Assembly: GCA_015680905.1 (NCBI GenBank) | Contig: CM027377.1 | Coordinates: 7,774,501 to 7,838,500 of the forward strand | DNA: 64,000 nt | Origin: Coptis chinensis | Lineage: Eukaryota > Streptophyta > Magnoliopsida > Ranunculales > Ranunculaceae | Direction of reading: 5' to 3' | Shown: positions 23,510 to 34,811 of the stretch, piece after piece | Numbering within the stretch: position 1 is the stretch's first letter | Layout: every line of letters starts with the position of its first letter | The notes under the pieces: generated by a model | The model's input: the letters and a program-made list of their open reading frames with translations, nothing else | What the model was told of the DNA's origin: nothing | Database searches by the model: none | Made by a program: the position numbers and the translations under genes

Positions 23510-24664
23510 TTTTTTTTTTTTTTTTTTGAAAAAGTTAGAGGTTAAGGGTACCTCAACCTTTATAGATCATGGTCTCAAATACAAAGTACCTTTACAATCC
23601 ATCTCCACTATTTTAGCTAGCTTATAGTCTAGTCGTCTAGAGGAGGACTATAAATTACAAAATTGTCAACTTGTGACTTACATACCCCAGCCAGGTAATC
23701 CGCTACCTAGTTACATTCCCTAAAGACATGATCCACTCTGAATACATCAAACAAACTACAAGTCCTAGCGATAGCAACAACTACATTTAAGCAATACCAT
23801 GGTGGTTGCTCAGATCCTCTCATGATGCAAACCACTCGTAAGGAATTAGATCGTGCATATAACCTCTTGATGCCAGGTTCTACTGTGAGCCTTAACCCTT
23901 CTGCCATTGCTTTTAATTCCTGAAACAGGACTGAGTTGTGTTTTGAGCTCCCATAGTATGCCATAATCATATCCCCATGATTTGCTCTTATAGATCCACC
24001 ATATATATCCATTAGAAGAGGAAGTCACTTAACCATTTGTATTCAACACACAAATACCATTTTGTTCCTTTTCCCACCGACACCATCTATGAACTCGTGT
24101 GACAAATTCCACATCAATATCTAACGCTTCAGTAATATGTCTCGCTTCAGAAGAGTCATTGGTTTTTTCCAGGACTTGCTGTAAGTATAACTTCATAGAA
24201 TTGAGGAGGTTGGAACTAACCTCGATCTTCATGACTTTTACTCCCATTCTTTTTTAGTCTGTAATTTCTCTCAGTCCATATGGCATGTACTATAGCACAT
24301 ATCAAAACTTTCCAAATCTCAGATTTAACTGAGCTGGTTCTACATTGCCTGAAGATATAGTACCACTCGGTGTGAGAGTCCTGAACACCTCCTTCCATCC
24401 CCATAGCTCTCTTTACGGCCATCCATACTTGTTTAGAGAACACACAATCGAAAAGCAAGTGTTTTGAATTTTTCGAGGATAAGTTGCAAACACAACACTT
24501 GGAATCATGTAGAACTTTTTTCTGGATAAGCCTATCCTGAGTGGGTATGCAATTCGAGAACAGTTGCCACATAGTGAAGGAGTGTTTTGGGATAGAAAAC
24601 TTTCCCCACACCACTCTCCACCATTTAACTTGAGGTCTCACTTGTCTAAGGACAGAGTATGTTG
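23510..24664 (-). mobile_element. 5'-truncated LINE insertion with 14-bp target-site duplication
   Basis: ATTGTTGGTGAGTT occurs on both sides (23496-23509 and 24665-24678). On the minus strand the insert ends in a poly(A) of about 20 (the T run at 23510-23527). Its coding part is the C-terminal end of a plant L1-type polyprotein. The 5' part with endonuclease and most of the reverse transcriptase is missing, as is normal for target-primed reverse transcription that stops early. Confidence 0.95.
23690..24641 (-). pseudogene. LINE polyprotein C-terminus: zinc-binding RT tail and RNase H
   Basis: Reading 24641 downward, FSIPKHSFTMWQLFSNCIPT and the zinc-binding pattern CCVCNLSSKNSKHLLFDC followed by VW match the zf-RVT domain found after the reverse transcriptase of plant non-LTR elements. 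A frameshift near 24216-24250 leads to the RNase H part (NTNG at about 24030, then LFQELKAMAEGL, and RVDHVFRECN at the end). The motif ECN-VADYLAG is recognisable across a stop near 23706. Frames change three times, so no protein is made. Confidence 0.85.
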
Positions 24665-24919
24665 ATTGTTGGTGAGTTAGTAACGTTCTACCAAGGGTTT
24701 TGAAAAATTGATCTTTGAAAATTAATTGTTTTAGTTAGTCATTATTTCCTTACAAGTTACTCTTACTTTTAGTTTAGAAAAAAAAATTATAAATTCTCAA
24801 CAATTGTTTTAATATTAGTTACCAAGTTAGTTATTGGTTTATGAAATCTTTTCTCCCCCATTTATTCACTTCAAGATGTGAATTGATACCTCACTTACCG
24901 CTATTCTAATGATATTTTA

Positions 24920-25508
24920 TTGATTATTTTGTAGTTTTTTAGATTTTTGTTGATTGATAAGTTCTAGACGGTGGAATTAAATATTCAAAGAATTTGTCCA
25001 AATCACTTACACTAAGCATGAACATTGGTCCTGGTGATAATTGTAGAGCGAAGTGCATGGCTATCATTGTAGCATAGAGACAACCCTTAAAAAATGTTGG
25101 ATGAACATGTGGATTGAAACTAACTTTGAGGCAGCAACGATAACTTTTGAAACTGGAGATGTTCCTTGGATGCTGCAACCTAGATGGATAACATGCACAG
25201 AGAGACTACATAGGTGGAAAATTACAACCATCTGGAGGGAATGAAACTTCACGGCAGATTTGCTTGCCAAACAGGGTGTAACTTTGAATGAAAATGAATA
25301 GTGTATCACTGTTGGTAGGCCAATCTGGCTGCACAAATGGGAAGCTCCGTTCCAAATCTTTTTCAGATTTGTATGAGTTTGTAATAGAGTATGATACATC
25401 CATGACTTGTATAAAAGGAAATAAGGGGGTCGTATGTCGCCCACCCTATACAACACCACTTTTTTACTTTTGTTAACGTTTTAATAAATTCAAACTTGCC
25501 AAAAAAAA
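24920..25508 (+). mobile_element. second 5'-truncated LINE insertion, opposite orientation
   Basis: It is flanked by aatgatatttta (24908-24919 and overlapping the poly(A) end at 25508-25519). It ends with aataaattcaaacttgcc and a short A run, the usual 3' end of plant LINEs. The coding remnant on the plus strand (25053-25303 and beyond) is the RNase H C-terminus: WIETNFEAA, WKITTIWRE, stop, NFTADLLAKQGV. It lies 240 bp from the previous LINE but faces the other way and has a different duplication, so the two inserted independently. Confidence 0.85.
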
Positions 25509-25519
25509 ATGATATTTTA

Positions 25520-25928
25520 CATTATATTGGGGCATCTGTATATATATAAAAAAAATAAAAAATATCACATTATTTATAATATTTCTTGATATATCGTGAT
25601 ATATAATTTATATTAATTTTAAGGTGCCAACTAGCAAAGTTGGTAAAACCTTTTGGTGATAATACCAAAGGTCTGGATTCAAACCCCGCCGCATCAATGA
25701 GTTACTGATCTCATTTGAAAACAAGTTTTCCAATAAAAACAAAAAACAAAAAATGTAATGGTAAATAGTAAATTAAATTGTTACTATCAACCAAAACCAG
25801 TGATTATCATCAATATATCACCATATATCTTCAAATATCTCCAATGTCAAGATATTTGTGGATATACCCACGATATTCACCATATATTTTGTTTTCTAAT
25901 TTCTCATCAGTGATATTTTGTTCTATGG
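25520..25928. mobile_element. fragment of the CATAGTACAAAATATC repeat family
   Basis: It shares cttgatatatcgtgatat and aatatctccaa with the better-preserved copy at 45642-46748. It ends in gatattttgttctatgg, equivalent to that family's right terminus. The left end is not found. The SINE-like copy at 25622 interrupts it. Confidence 0.5.
25622..25755 (+). repeat. tRNA-derived SINE-like copy
   Basis: The A-box-like ctagcaaagttggtaaaacc and B-box-like ggattcaaacccc lie about 45 bp apart, as in a tRNA-derived pol III promoter. A tail of caaaaaa-type sequence follows. It sits inside the older repeat of the previous entry. A target-site duplication was not resolved. Confidence 0.6.
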
Positions 25929-26682
25929 TACAGGTGTTGGTCTTACTTTTGAAGTTCTTATGCACATATCTAAACAGAGATTACGACCCAAGAACAAAGC
26001 CCAATAATAATTTCGCAATAAGTCCACCTTGATTTTTCATTTCGCCATAAGTCCCAAACTGGGCTTACGTTAGGGGTGGAACTTTGGTCGAGCTAGCCCA
26101 AGCCCGATGGACTAAAACCCGACTTTTGTTGGTCCTGGGCTAACATGTCAGACCCGTGGTCCGGACTTGGTTTTGTAAAATAAAAACCCGACTCGGTTTT
26201 GTGTTGGGCTCGATCGAGTTAGAATATCAAAAAACCGAAAAACTCGAGCCTGTGTGCATATCTATATCTTAATATTAAAGCTCTCACAAGGGGTATTTTT
26301 CTAGCTCTCTTAAAATTCCACCTCATCAACTCCTATTAAAACGGGAATTCCTCTTCTATTGAAAAGATAAATTTTAGCACTTATAATTAAAACCAGAATC
26401 TTTCTCCTATTATAATGGAAATTCCTCCTCTATAGAAAAAGAAAAATTTAACACTTTTAATTAAAACGGAAATCATTCTCATATTAAAAACGGGAATCAC
26501 ACTTTTAAATTAAAACGAGATCCCTCCCCCAATTAAAAAATGGGTTTTTAAAACTTAATTAAACCAATTTGTTAGGAAATTAAAACGGGTTAGCGACAAA
26601 AATATGAATCATGATTTGTTAGAAAATTTATATATGTATAGTTATGATTATTGAGCAAATTTTTAAAAGAGCCGGTGCATAT

Positions 26683-27345
26683 CACTACAACAGAAAGGCT
26701 CAATTGCATCGCCATCTGGTGTCGCTACAAGTATGAAACAAAGACGCCAATGATCGAGAGTAACGCCAAATGTGGGCGTCGCAAAGTTACTGCAAAAAAA
26801 AATTCACAAAAAACTAAATTAAGACGCAACAATTGGCGTCGCAAAAGCCTGAAGGTTATTGCAACACCTTGTTCCGTTGCTATTACTTTATTAGTGTTGC
26901 TAAAGTATTTTCCCAAACTAAAATAATTTTTAAAATATTTAAACTATTTGCAATAGTTGGCATTGCAAAAAGTTCATTTTAGCTGCACTTGCTAGCGTTG
27001 CAAAAGGGTTACTTTTAGTTGCACCCTTTGGCGTCACAAAAGAAGCAAAACATTAGCTGTAGCGGTCTTTGTCGCAAAAGGTTTAAACCATTAGTTGCAC
27101 CGTCTTTGTCACAAAAGATTTAAACCATTAGCTGCACCAAGGGCGTTGCCAAAAGTGTGCTTTTAGCTGCCCCACTGCTGGTGGTTTTAGCCACACCAAA
27201 TGTGTTGGTAATGTGTGCTTTTAGCTACCACACTGTTGGTGGTTTTAGCCGCACCAAATGTGTTAGTAATTGTTTAAAGACATTTGCAGCACTGATTCTT
27301 TTACAACGAGCTTGGCATTGCAAATGGGTTTACTCATATATATAA
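26683..27345. repeat. CACTA subterminal repeat region, 3' side
   Basis: Short motifs such as gcgtcgcaaaag, ttagctgcacc and ttagccgcaccaaatgtgtt recur in both orientations. Arrays of this kind bind TNPA-type protein in En/Spm elements. ORFs here are chance products. Confidence 0.75.
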
Positions 27346-27834
27346 TAGGTACTACACATTATTTGAATAATTTCAATTTTTATAAATTTGCCCAATACAA
27401 TTTATGATTAAACTAAAAACCCCAATTAGAGATGTATTCATTCACAATAAATCATAGCAAAATATATTTCATTAATTAAGATCATCCAAAAAAACTATTT
27501 GAGCATCCACACAATTAGTCTCTACCAATATACCGAATTACATAATCTTCAAAGCCATCAACTAAATAAGATTAGTTCTTCAAAAAATAAGATTTTGGCC
27601 AAATTCCCATAATCTGCCGATTCGAACAATATCCGATCCTCCCAAGTTTTCCTTATCAATATATAGCCAACCAATTGACCAATCTGGTACAAACAACAAA
27701 TTGGAAAATAAAAGTGACATTAGTATACTTATCCAAATTAAAAGAAGATTAAAGCAAAAATGCAAGTAAGCAATGCATGTGAAGAAGCACTCTTTCCACA
27801 AAATTCATGAAAATTGTATAATGTTCAACTGTCG

Positions 27835-30480
27835 GTGGGAAAGGTAACATATATACTTATTGAAGTAAAGAGAGTGTACCGAAGTCCAAAGATACGTCCA
27901 CCTTGTCGATACTCGAGGTTTTCGAAGTGGTAGGCTTAGAGTCAGCAATAAAGCTAGAAAAGTATGCCGCGAGCGAGGTTGACCGGAGGGAAGGAAGTAA
28001 GAAACAGCCAATCCGCTTGGATATCTATTTCTGAAAACGGCTTCTGTCTATGTTGTTCTTACACTTGTACTCGACTACCCCTACTAGAGCTAGAACTACC
28101 ACTACTTGAACTGGAGCCTATTATCGGTGTGGTTTTCTCTTATTTGTAATCGTAGAATAGAGATAGATCAGTAGCTAAGGTCTTAAGGACTAAAAACCAA
28201 TGGAGAGCTGCACCTAAGAAGCGTTGGTATCGGTTGTACACTGGGCTTGTCGCTTACCCTTGATAAGTAAGCAAGGCTAACGCAACTGTTTAAAGACAGG
28301 TGGTTTCCAATTTATATGAACCTGAGATAGAGATTGTGGTTCTGCAATTGGTTCATTAGCCCTATGGACGTGAGGGGTAGGAAGCTATAGGATTCTAGGA
28401 TCAAGATCTATACGGAGTTGAGGCCCTCTTAGAATCAGGGATCCAAAAGGAGAGCTACTTTGATTGGTTCACAGATGGGAACCATAAGACTAGTTTTATC
28501 TGACTAGACACTCAACTTTGACAATTGAGACTACATCACAATTTCTAGAGTGGGATTTATGGAACCAGTATATGAACAGTCCGTATGGGCGTTCCCATAT
28601 TTGATGAATGACAATGCAAAATGACTTCCAACAATTTCATGCCGTATGGATCCGGTCGTATGGTATCTTCTTCGGCGATGGCATTAGATTAAAGTCTCGA
28701 TGGTCAACCCTTGGGACAATGAGCAGTATCAAAGGTCGAACCCACGAATCTTGCGTCCGAAAGGGAAGCGCTAATAAAAGTGGATGTCTGAGAACCGGAG
28801 GCGAAACGGATGTACACCTAATTTCACAGCTGAATGCCGCAAGCCAATTTTCGCCCCCCTCTAACTATATTAGTTAGACCTTACTTTATGAGTTCCTAGA
28901 ATACCTGGTCAAGAGCAAATCTGATCCAATTGATGTCAGTGACTTTATTAGCGGAAAATTTATTTCATTGAAAAAGAAGGTCTTTATGTTTATGAAATTA
29001 TTCGACTAGAAGTACCTCTATTGAAAGAAGGGGAATCGGAATCGGTTAATATAAATAGGCTGGACAAGCGCTTTCAGTCCTTTCACTTTCCATTTCTTCT
29101 CTTACGATCTTATTAACTAATCATCAATAGGCAAGTCCTTTGCTCCCAATATTTTCCCAAAGGGGAAGAGGCTTGTAGGGGTGCTCTGAAGTGAAGCTGC
29201 CCCTAAGAATTTGGATCACTCACGTGAGATTTGCTTTGACCGTGTTCTCATCGATAGCACAAGATATGTCTCTGCCAGAATAAGGTGTTATCACATCAGC
29301 TTTTAATGCTAACTATTAACTATCCCCGGGTTACTGACTTGCCTAAAATCTACGGCCGATGGGAAAGGATCAAGACCAACCAACAACGAATCAAGCATGT
29401 ACTTAACCGAAATGATAAATGATATATATAAGATAAGCTTTTCGATCTGAGTCCGCGACCGACATGATTGGCAAGAGAAGACCAGAAATGATGGGGAATG
29501 CACTATCGATCCGAGATTTTAGCTTGATACCCGGAGGGGTTCCCTATTTCAAATTGAGATTGTGGAGTATTTAGATATTAGCGTAGAAAAGAACGAAAAG
29601 GCTTTAGTTCTCCCTTCCCTTGGTTTTACAACCGGGACTTGCTATTCTATTCTTATTTTGTAGAGATAGAGAGCCCATAGCATAGGGCAAGCTATAGATC
29701 GAGACTATGAAAGGAATCGAGAACGCTAGCTATATGCTTACCACATCAAATTCCATTTTTCTTTTTTTCACCTTACTTAATCTGTAATATTCTATTATAT
29801 AGCATAATACCAATGAAGCAAGCAACCACAGCGATCGCTAAAGCTTTGACTCCCACCCTAACATTGATCTTACTCCCATCCCCGAACCTACGTCTATATA
29901 ACTTATATGCTACCTTATCGTACGTCTGTACCTCTCCGTAGTTAGTATCTATAAGAATCTTCCTTATTGTACATATGTACCTAAACCAGAACAAGAAGAG
30001 GTATCTCACTCTTACTATTCCCTAACGTACATCTGTACATTCCTCCTATGTCCACCCTTCAACTACGAGAGTCGAATAGTATGATTCATATAATCAAGTC
30101 TTTGCCAAAGGAGATGCGGGAGTAGCGGGAGTGGGATCGAATCCTAATCTAATCCTAAAGTAAAGCCTATTGGAAGCGAGTTCTGTACCTCAAGTCGGCT
30201 AAAAGTTTCATCAAAATTAGGCATTGTGAACTACCTTTTGGGCCTTTCTGTTAGGTAGGCCTATGAATTCTGAAAACTAGCTAATATTTGTTATTAGTTC
30301 GAGAACTCTACTCGAGCCATGCCTCTCTGACTTTTAGCGGATCATATATTTTGTAGGGAGTAAAGAGTCTCATAACCATCATCACTGTCTGAAACTAGGC
30401 TTTACTCTCTTTAGAGCAGCTAGACCTATATGCACTTCATAAAGAGTCACCATCTCTCGATACTGTCTATGCCAGAGGAC
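27835..30480. other. probable insertion of mitochondrial DNA (NUMT-like) inside the CACTA element
   Basis: Composition and phrases change abruptly from AT-rich transposon sequence to balanced DNA of the type seen in angiosperm mitochondrial intergenic regions. Examples are actcgactacccctactaga, ggaatcggaatcggtt and the style of short direct repeats. No intact mitochondrial gene was recognised, and the ORFs (27964-28149, 28608-28877, 29773-30009) match nothing I know. Borders are approximate. The call is from pattern recognition, not alignment. Confidence 0.5.
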
Positions 30481-32311
30481 TGCTTGCATGTATCATGTAT
30501 GAAGAAGTATTCTTTTATGTAGGGAACCAATGACAGCACACTCTTAATAGCATTAACAATAGAGTTGCTACTTAAGTTTGATTCGCACAGGTGAGATAAA
30601 TTCAACTAGTAAAAGCAGATCTAACTAAAACAAATGAGCATGTAATTTGGCCCCTTATCCTACTGATAAGTACATTATTAAAACAACTTACCAAGTACTA
30701 AGAGCTAGATTGATGGACTGACATTGTCTAGAATGAACTTACAATACCAAGACATCCCCCCTTATCTCATTTTCTTGTTTATTTTTCTTTTTCTCGTTAG
30801 TATCCTCCTCACCCTCTCTTCACTGCCTGGTAGTCCCTATCTCTCCCACTAACCAAGGCTTGTTAATAAGTAGGTGGTGTCAAGTTATTTCTGGTGAGTG
30901 GAAGACAGATTACGAGGTAATACAGAAAAAGTCCGAGGAAAAAAGATGCACATACAGTTCTCGCAAACAAGTATAAATCACACTCAAGATATGTCCAACT
31001 TCCCCTCTTCCCCATAAATCTATAAAGGACATTATTTGGGTCTGGAAATACTCATAGAAACAAAGCAATCATGTAACCAGCAAATCCAACAATATAACCC
31101 AGGCACTTGAAACTGTAATAACTTACCAAAGTTGTGACGACTAACACAAAATATCTCAAAAGGAGTTACTCTATCAGGCATGCAACCAATCAATTTAATA
31201 CAAACAGTTCATAATGCACCAAGAAGAACCAAAGCATTGACTTGCAACATCCAAGCCTCAAACCTAGCTTGAAGAACCGCCATCTCCTCTATTTTACTTC
31301 TTTGAGATATCATTTCAACAGTGAGCTCCTCGTTACGCTTTTCAGCTTCCTCAGCCCTCCTCCTTTGCACTTCCTCCTCGTCCCTCCTCCTTTCCACTTC
31401 CTCCTCTAAATGAAGGGATGCTAGCCTTCTAGATGACTCTGGCAAGACCCCATCCCAAGGCCATTGGAGTATCCAGACCTTACACCCAATACTATAATAA
31501 AAATTTCATCCTCAGTCTTTGGCTCAGCACCTTCTACTTCAGACTCAACTTTAAGTTGTCGCATTCGGTCCTATAAGTTTAAATTGGGCATAAATATATC
31601 GAACTATAAGTACCATGGTAAAAGCTATGTACAAGTAAATTTACTTACATAGTTTTGTTCAGCAACGAGACTAGTCCATCCTTTACTACTGCTAAAGTGG
31701 GTTCGACGATAGAATTCGATCTTTCCAATAGGTTCCCTGAAGTCTCAGAGAGTCAATAAAAAGATTTGAAAACATATCCCTTTATAATTTACTTCAAATA
31801 ATATCAAATTGCGAAAAAGCAACCCAATGTTTGTAAATAAAAAAAAGTTACAGATTCCTCCAAGTATCCTAGGAATGACTTTGAACCACCACAATGGTTT
31901 GTTTCGAGCTTTTGCCGATTATTTGAATTTTGCTTGCTAATTTTCTGCAATAAAATGAATAGAATATCAAAAGCAATGCCAACAAAAATGAATACATGAG
32001 TGATTAGTGATTAATGTATAAATGAAAGGTCACTATCTAACAATTGAACTCATTCAAAATCCAATAAATTAAGTACTCCCTACATCATCCAAATAGAAAG
32101 ACATACCAAACTAAAACATAAAATTACAACGAGTATGTCATTTTTCTTTAAGAAGTCAACACAACCCTTAAGTATAATTCAATACATAGCAGTTTCCTAA
32201 TTAGCACAATAAAGTATATTACCTTGAAATCTTCTCTTCTAAACCAATCACAACATGCATTCCATTTTTCTTGTGTCAAGCCACTATAAGGGTTTGATCG
32301 TGCGACTCCAT

Positions 32312-33944
32312 TGATAAGTGCTCAAAAAGTGCAATTTAACCCTCGATTATGCCTCTTGTTTAGCCATCTTAGTGGACTAATAGTGTTTGTAAGTTATGTT
32401 TTAAGATTCTACAGGTGAGAAAGAGATTTTTGTAGAATATTAGAGAAAAAGGGATAAAATGGAGCAATTCGGAGCATTAAAGATCACATGGGAAGCCCGT
32501 GGACAATCATGGAGAACGTCAAGGAATTGAAGCTATTAAAGATGCGACTTGGACCTATTCTAAAGCCTATTTGGAAGCCCAAGGCCAAAGGACTCGTTGC
32601 TTGGACCAAAGCCCGCAAAAGAGGAAAGAAAAATGGACCAAAGGTGCAGTGGAAAAATAGAGTTTCGCGTTTGGGACGCGACTGTCGTGTGTCCAGACGC
32701 GACCCATGCATTTGGGACGCATAGATCGAGCTTCCAGACGCATTGATTAAGTCTGAGACGCATGGATAATGAGTCCAGACGCATGAATCGACACTGTAGC
32801 CAATTCCTTTTCAGTTTTGGACATGAAGTTGGACTCTGAAATAAGTCTATTTGTATTAGGAAACAAATGACGGTTTGGAATGCTTCTAGAGCTCATTGTA
32901 ACCCCTATAAATAGAGGACCTAAGTGCCTCATGTAATGGGCCAATTCACTTATATTCTTGTCTCCAAAACTTGAGGCAGAGAGAGATTAATAATAAAAGA
33001 TCGGTTTTAACTAGGAGTCTTAATAAATTAGTCTTTCTAGTCTTATGTTCTTCTTGACTCTTCTTCTTCTCGTTCTTCGTGTTCTTCCTTCTATATGGAA
33101 GGCTAATCTTCTCCTTCAAGGGAGGAGATGAAGCCGGTGCTTAAGGTTTAATGATTCTTCTGGTTTATGATGTTCTTCAATCAGGTTAGTTCTTTATGTT
33201 TTTAGTTATTAGTTCCATTGCCCACACCAGGGGATGGAAGTATAGATTAAGGTTTTTATTTATTACAATTGAATATCATGCTAGTTTAGGGTTTTATTTA
33301 TTGCAATTGAATATTTGCTAGTAACATGCTTTTATTTATTACAATTGAATATAATACTAGAATAGAGTTTTATTTATTGTAATTGAATATTATACTATTA
33401 TTCTCTACTTTTCTTCTAATTGTGTAGTGTTTTAGAGTAAGGAAAGTATTCCTTATGTTTGCCTTAGATGGTGATTCATTGAATAGCTGCCCAAGCTCAC
33501 ATAAAAAGAAAGAAGATACTAGTAACATGAATATAGGAACAACCTTAAGTAGAGTTAATTGTTTAACGATGTTTCATCCAAAAAGGCATCGGCACTCGCT
33601 CGATTGCCCGATTGTAGTCTACTTAGAGAACAACATGAAGCAAAAAGTCATTGAATCAAAAGCATTGGTGGATTTGAATCTCTTGAATCTATCTCTCATA
33701 TTCTCTCCCTATTTCCAATTCTTAGCTTTAGTATAAGTTTAGTTAGTTTAGTTTAGTTTAGCATTAGAATCTAAAATCTCTACAATTATAGTTTTTAATC
33801 CCTCAAACCCCCTTTCCAGTCCTGTCCTTCATATAAACATACACTTAAAAGTTGAACGATACCCTACTCATCCTTTACTTATTTAGGGATAATTAGGTTT
33901 TGATACGCTTCTTTTTGTTCAACGACCATCATCAATCTACATCA
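32312..33944. repeat. solo LTR (gypsy, Tat-like), 1633 bp
   Basis: It begins TGATAAGTGCTC and ends ctacATCA. It is flanked by the exact 5-bp duplication tccat (32307-32311 and 33945-33949). It contains TATAAATA at 32906-32913 as the LTR promoter. A single LTR with intact target-site duplication is the product of unequal recombination between the two LTRs of a full element. It interrupts the TNPA-like gene. Confidence 0.9.
33254..33405. repeat. four tandem 38-bp repeats in the solo LTR
   Basis: Units start at 33254, 33292, 33330 and 33368, exactly 38 bp apart. Each begins ttttatttatt and contains caattgaatat or taattgaatat. Confidence 0.9.
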
Positions 33945-34811
33945 TCCATATACCACATCTCACACACAAAAAGAGGCAGGTTATCCATCATTTCTGAAAC
34001 TCCTATAATGCTTGTGAAGATTACACCTAAATCCTCTTAAACGTGTCCCTAATATTGCGTCCACAGCGTACTTCACATGTGGAAGGTGCATATCCACATC
34101 CAATTTTTCCTACAAGAAATGTTGTTTAAAGTTACATAAAATAATTATGGTATATCATACACCTAAAACATAAAACTCCATTACCATAATACGGTCACGT
34201 AATGGTTTTCTCACTTCCTCTCCCACTTTACTCCAATCATGGCCAGTAAGAGGACCGTGTCGACGCGCAACTAGGCCAATCTCCCTGACAAATTGAGCAT
34301 TCCACTTCCCCACAGGTCTAGTATTACCTGGTTGAATTTCTATCCTCTGTTTCTGACCAGTAACGTCATTGTAGTCTATGACTTTTTGATTCACAGCCTT
34401 GCCTCTTTTCTTCTTAAATGGAGCTGTTAAATAAAAAAGTATGAGCTTCCACGACATTTTATTTGAAGTAACCAATGAATTACACAAAACCATTAATTAT
34501 AATCTTACCGACACTCGAACCATTCACCTTGTTAACCACAGACTGAGGTTGTGAAATAGATTGTGCCCTCGAGGGTCGATTTAGACCAGGTACCATAACT
34601 ATAGAAACAGATATAGCATGAATATGAAAGAAAGAATTCATGAATGATAAAAATCAAGTTTAATATAGTATGCAACATATCCAAAAATGAAACACATGCT
34701 AGAAAAATAAGGTTTAATATAGTATTTCTACTCAATGGAAAAGAAGATAAAATCTAAGATAAAGCTCTCCATTCAATAACAAAATGGATAATGAAGTTAC
34801 TAAAAAAATAT

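Larger units (their letters stand above)
31209..34596 (-). pseudogene. TNPA-like protein gene of the CACTA element (Transposase_24 type)
   Basis: Exon-like blocks on the minus strand, from an ATG at 34596. MVPGLNRPSR is followed by 34450-34155 with RPVGKWNAQFVREIGL. Then 34110-33990 has LDVDMHLPHVKYAVD and NLHKHYRSF, and 32306-32224 has NPYSGLTQEKWNACCDWF. Next, 31945-31860 has NHCGGSKSFLGYLEE and 31740-31660 has GKIEFYRRTHFSSSKGW. The last block holds VLGVRSGYSNGLGWGL and a Glu/Arg-rich coiled coil ending at 31209. This order matches the plant En/Spm Transposase_24 family, whose members bind subterminal repeats. It is split by a solo LTR (32312-33944) and has in-frame stops near 33960-33990. 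Confidence 0.8.

Noticed and set aside
28608-30009. ORFs 28608-28877 and 29773-30009 as genes
   Set aside because: They lie in the mitochondrial-like insert, lack recognisable domains and have no supporting signals.
31209-31445. Glu/Arg-rich coiled-coil protein as a host gene
   Set aside because: It is the last exon of the CACTA TNPA-like gene, in line with the upstream conserved blocks.
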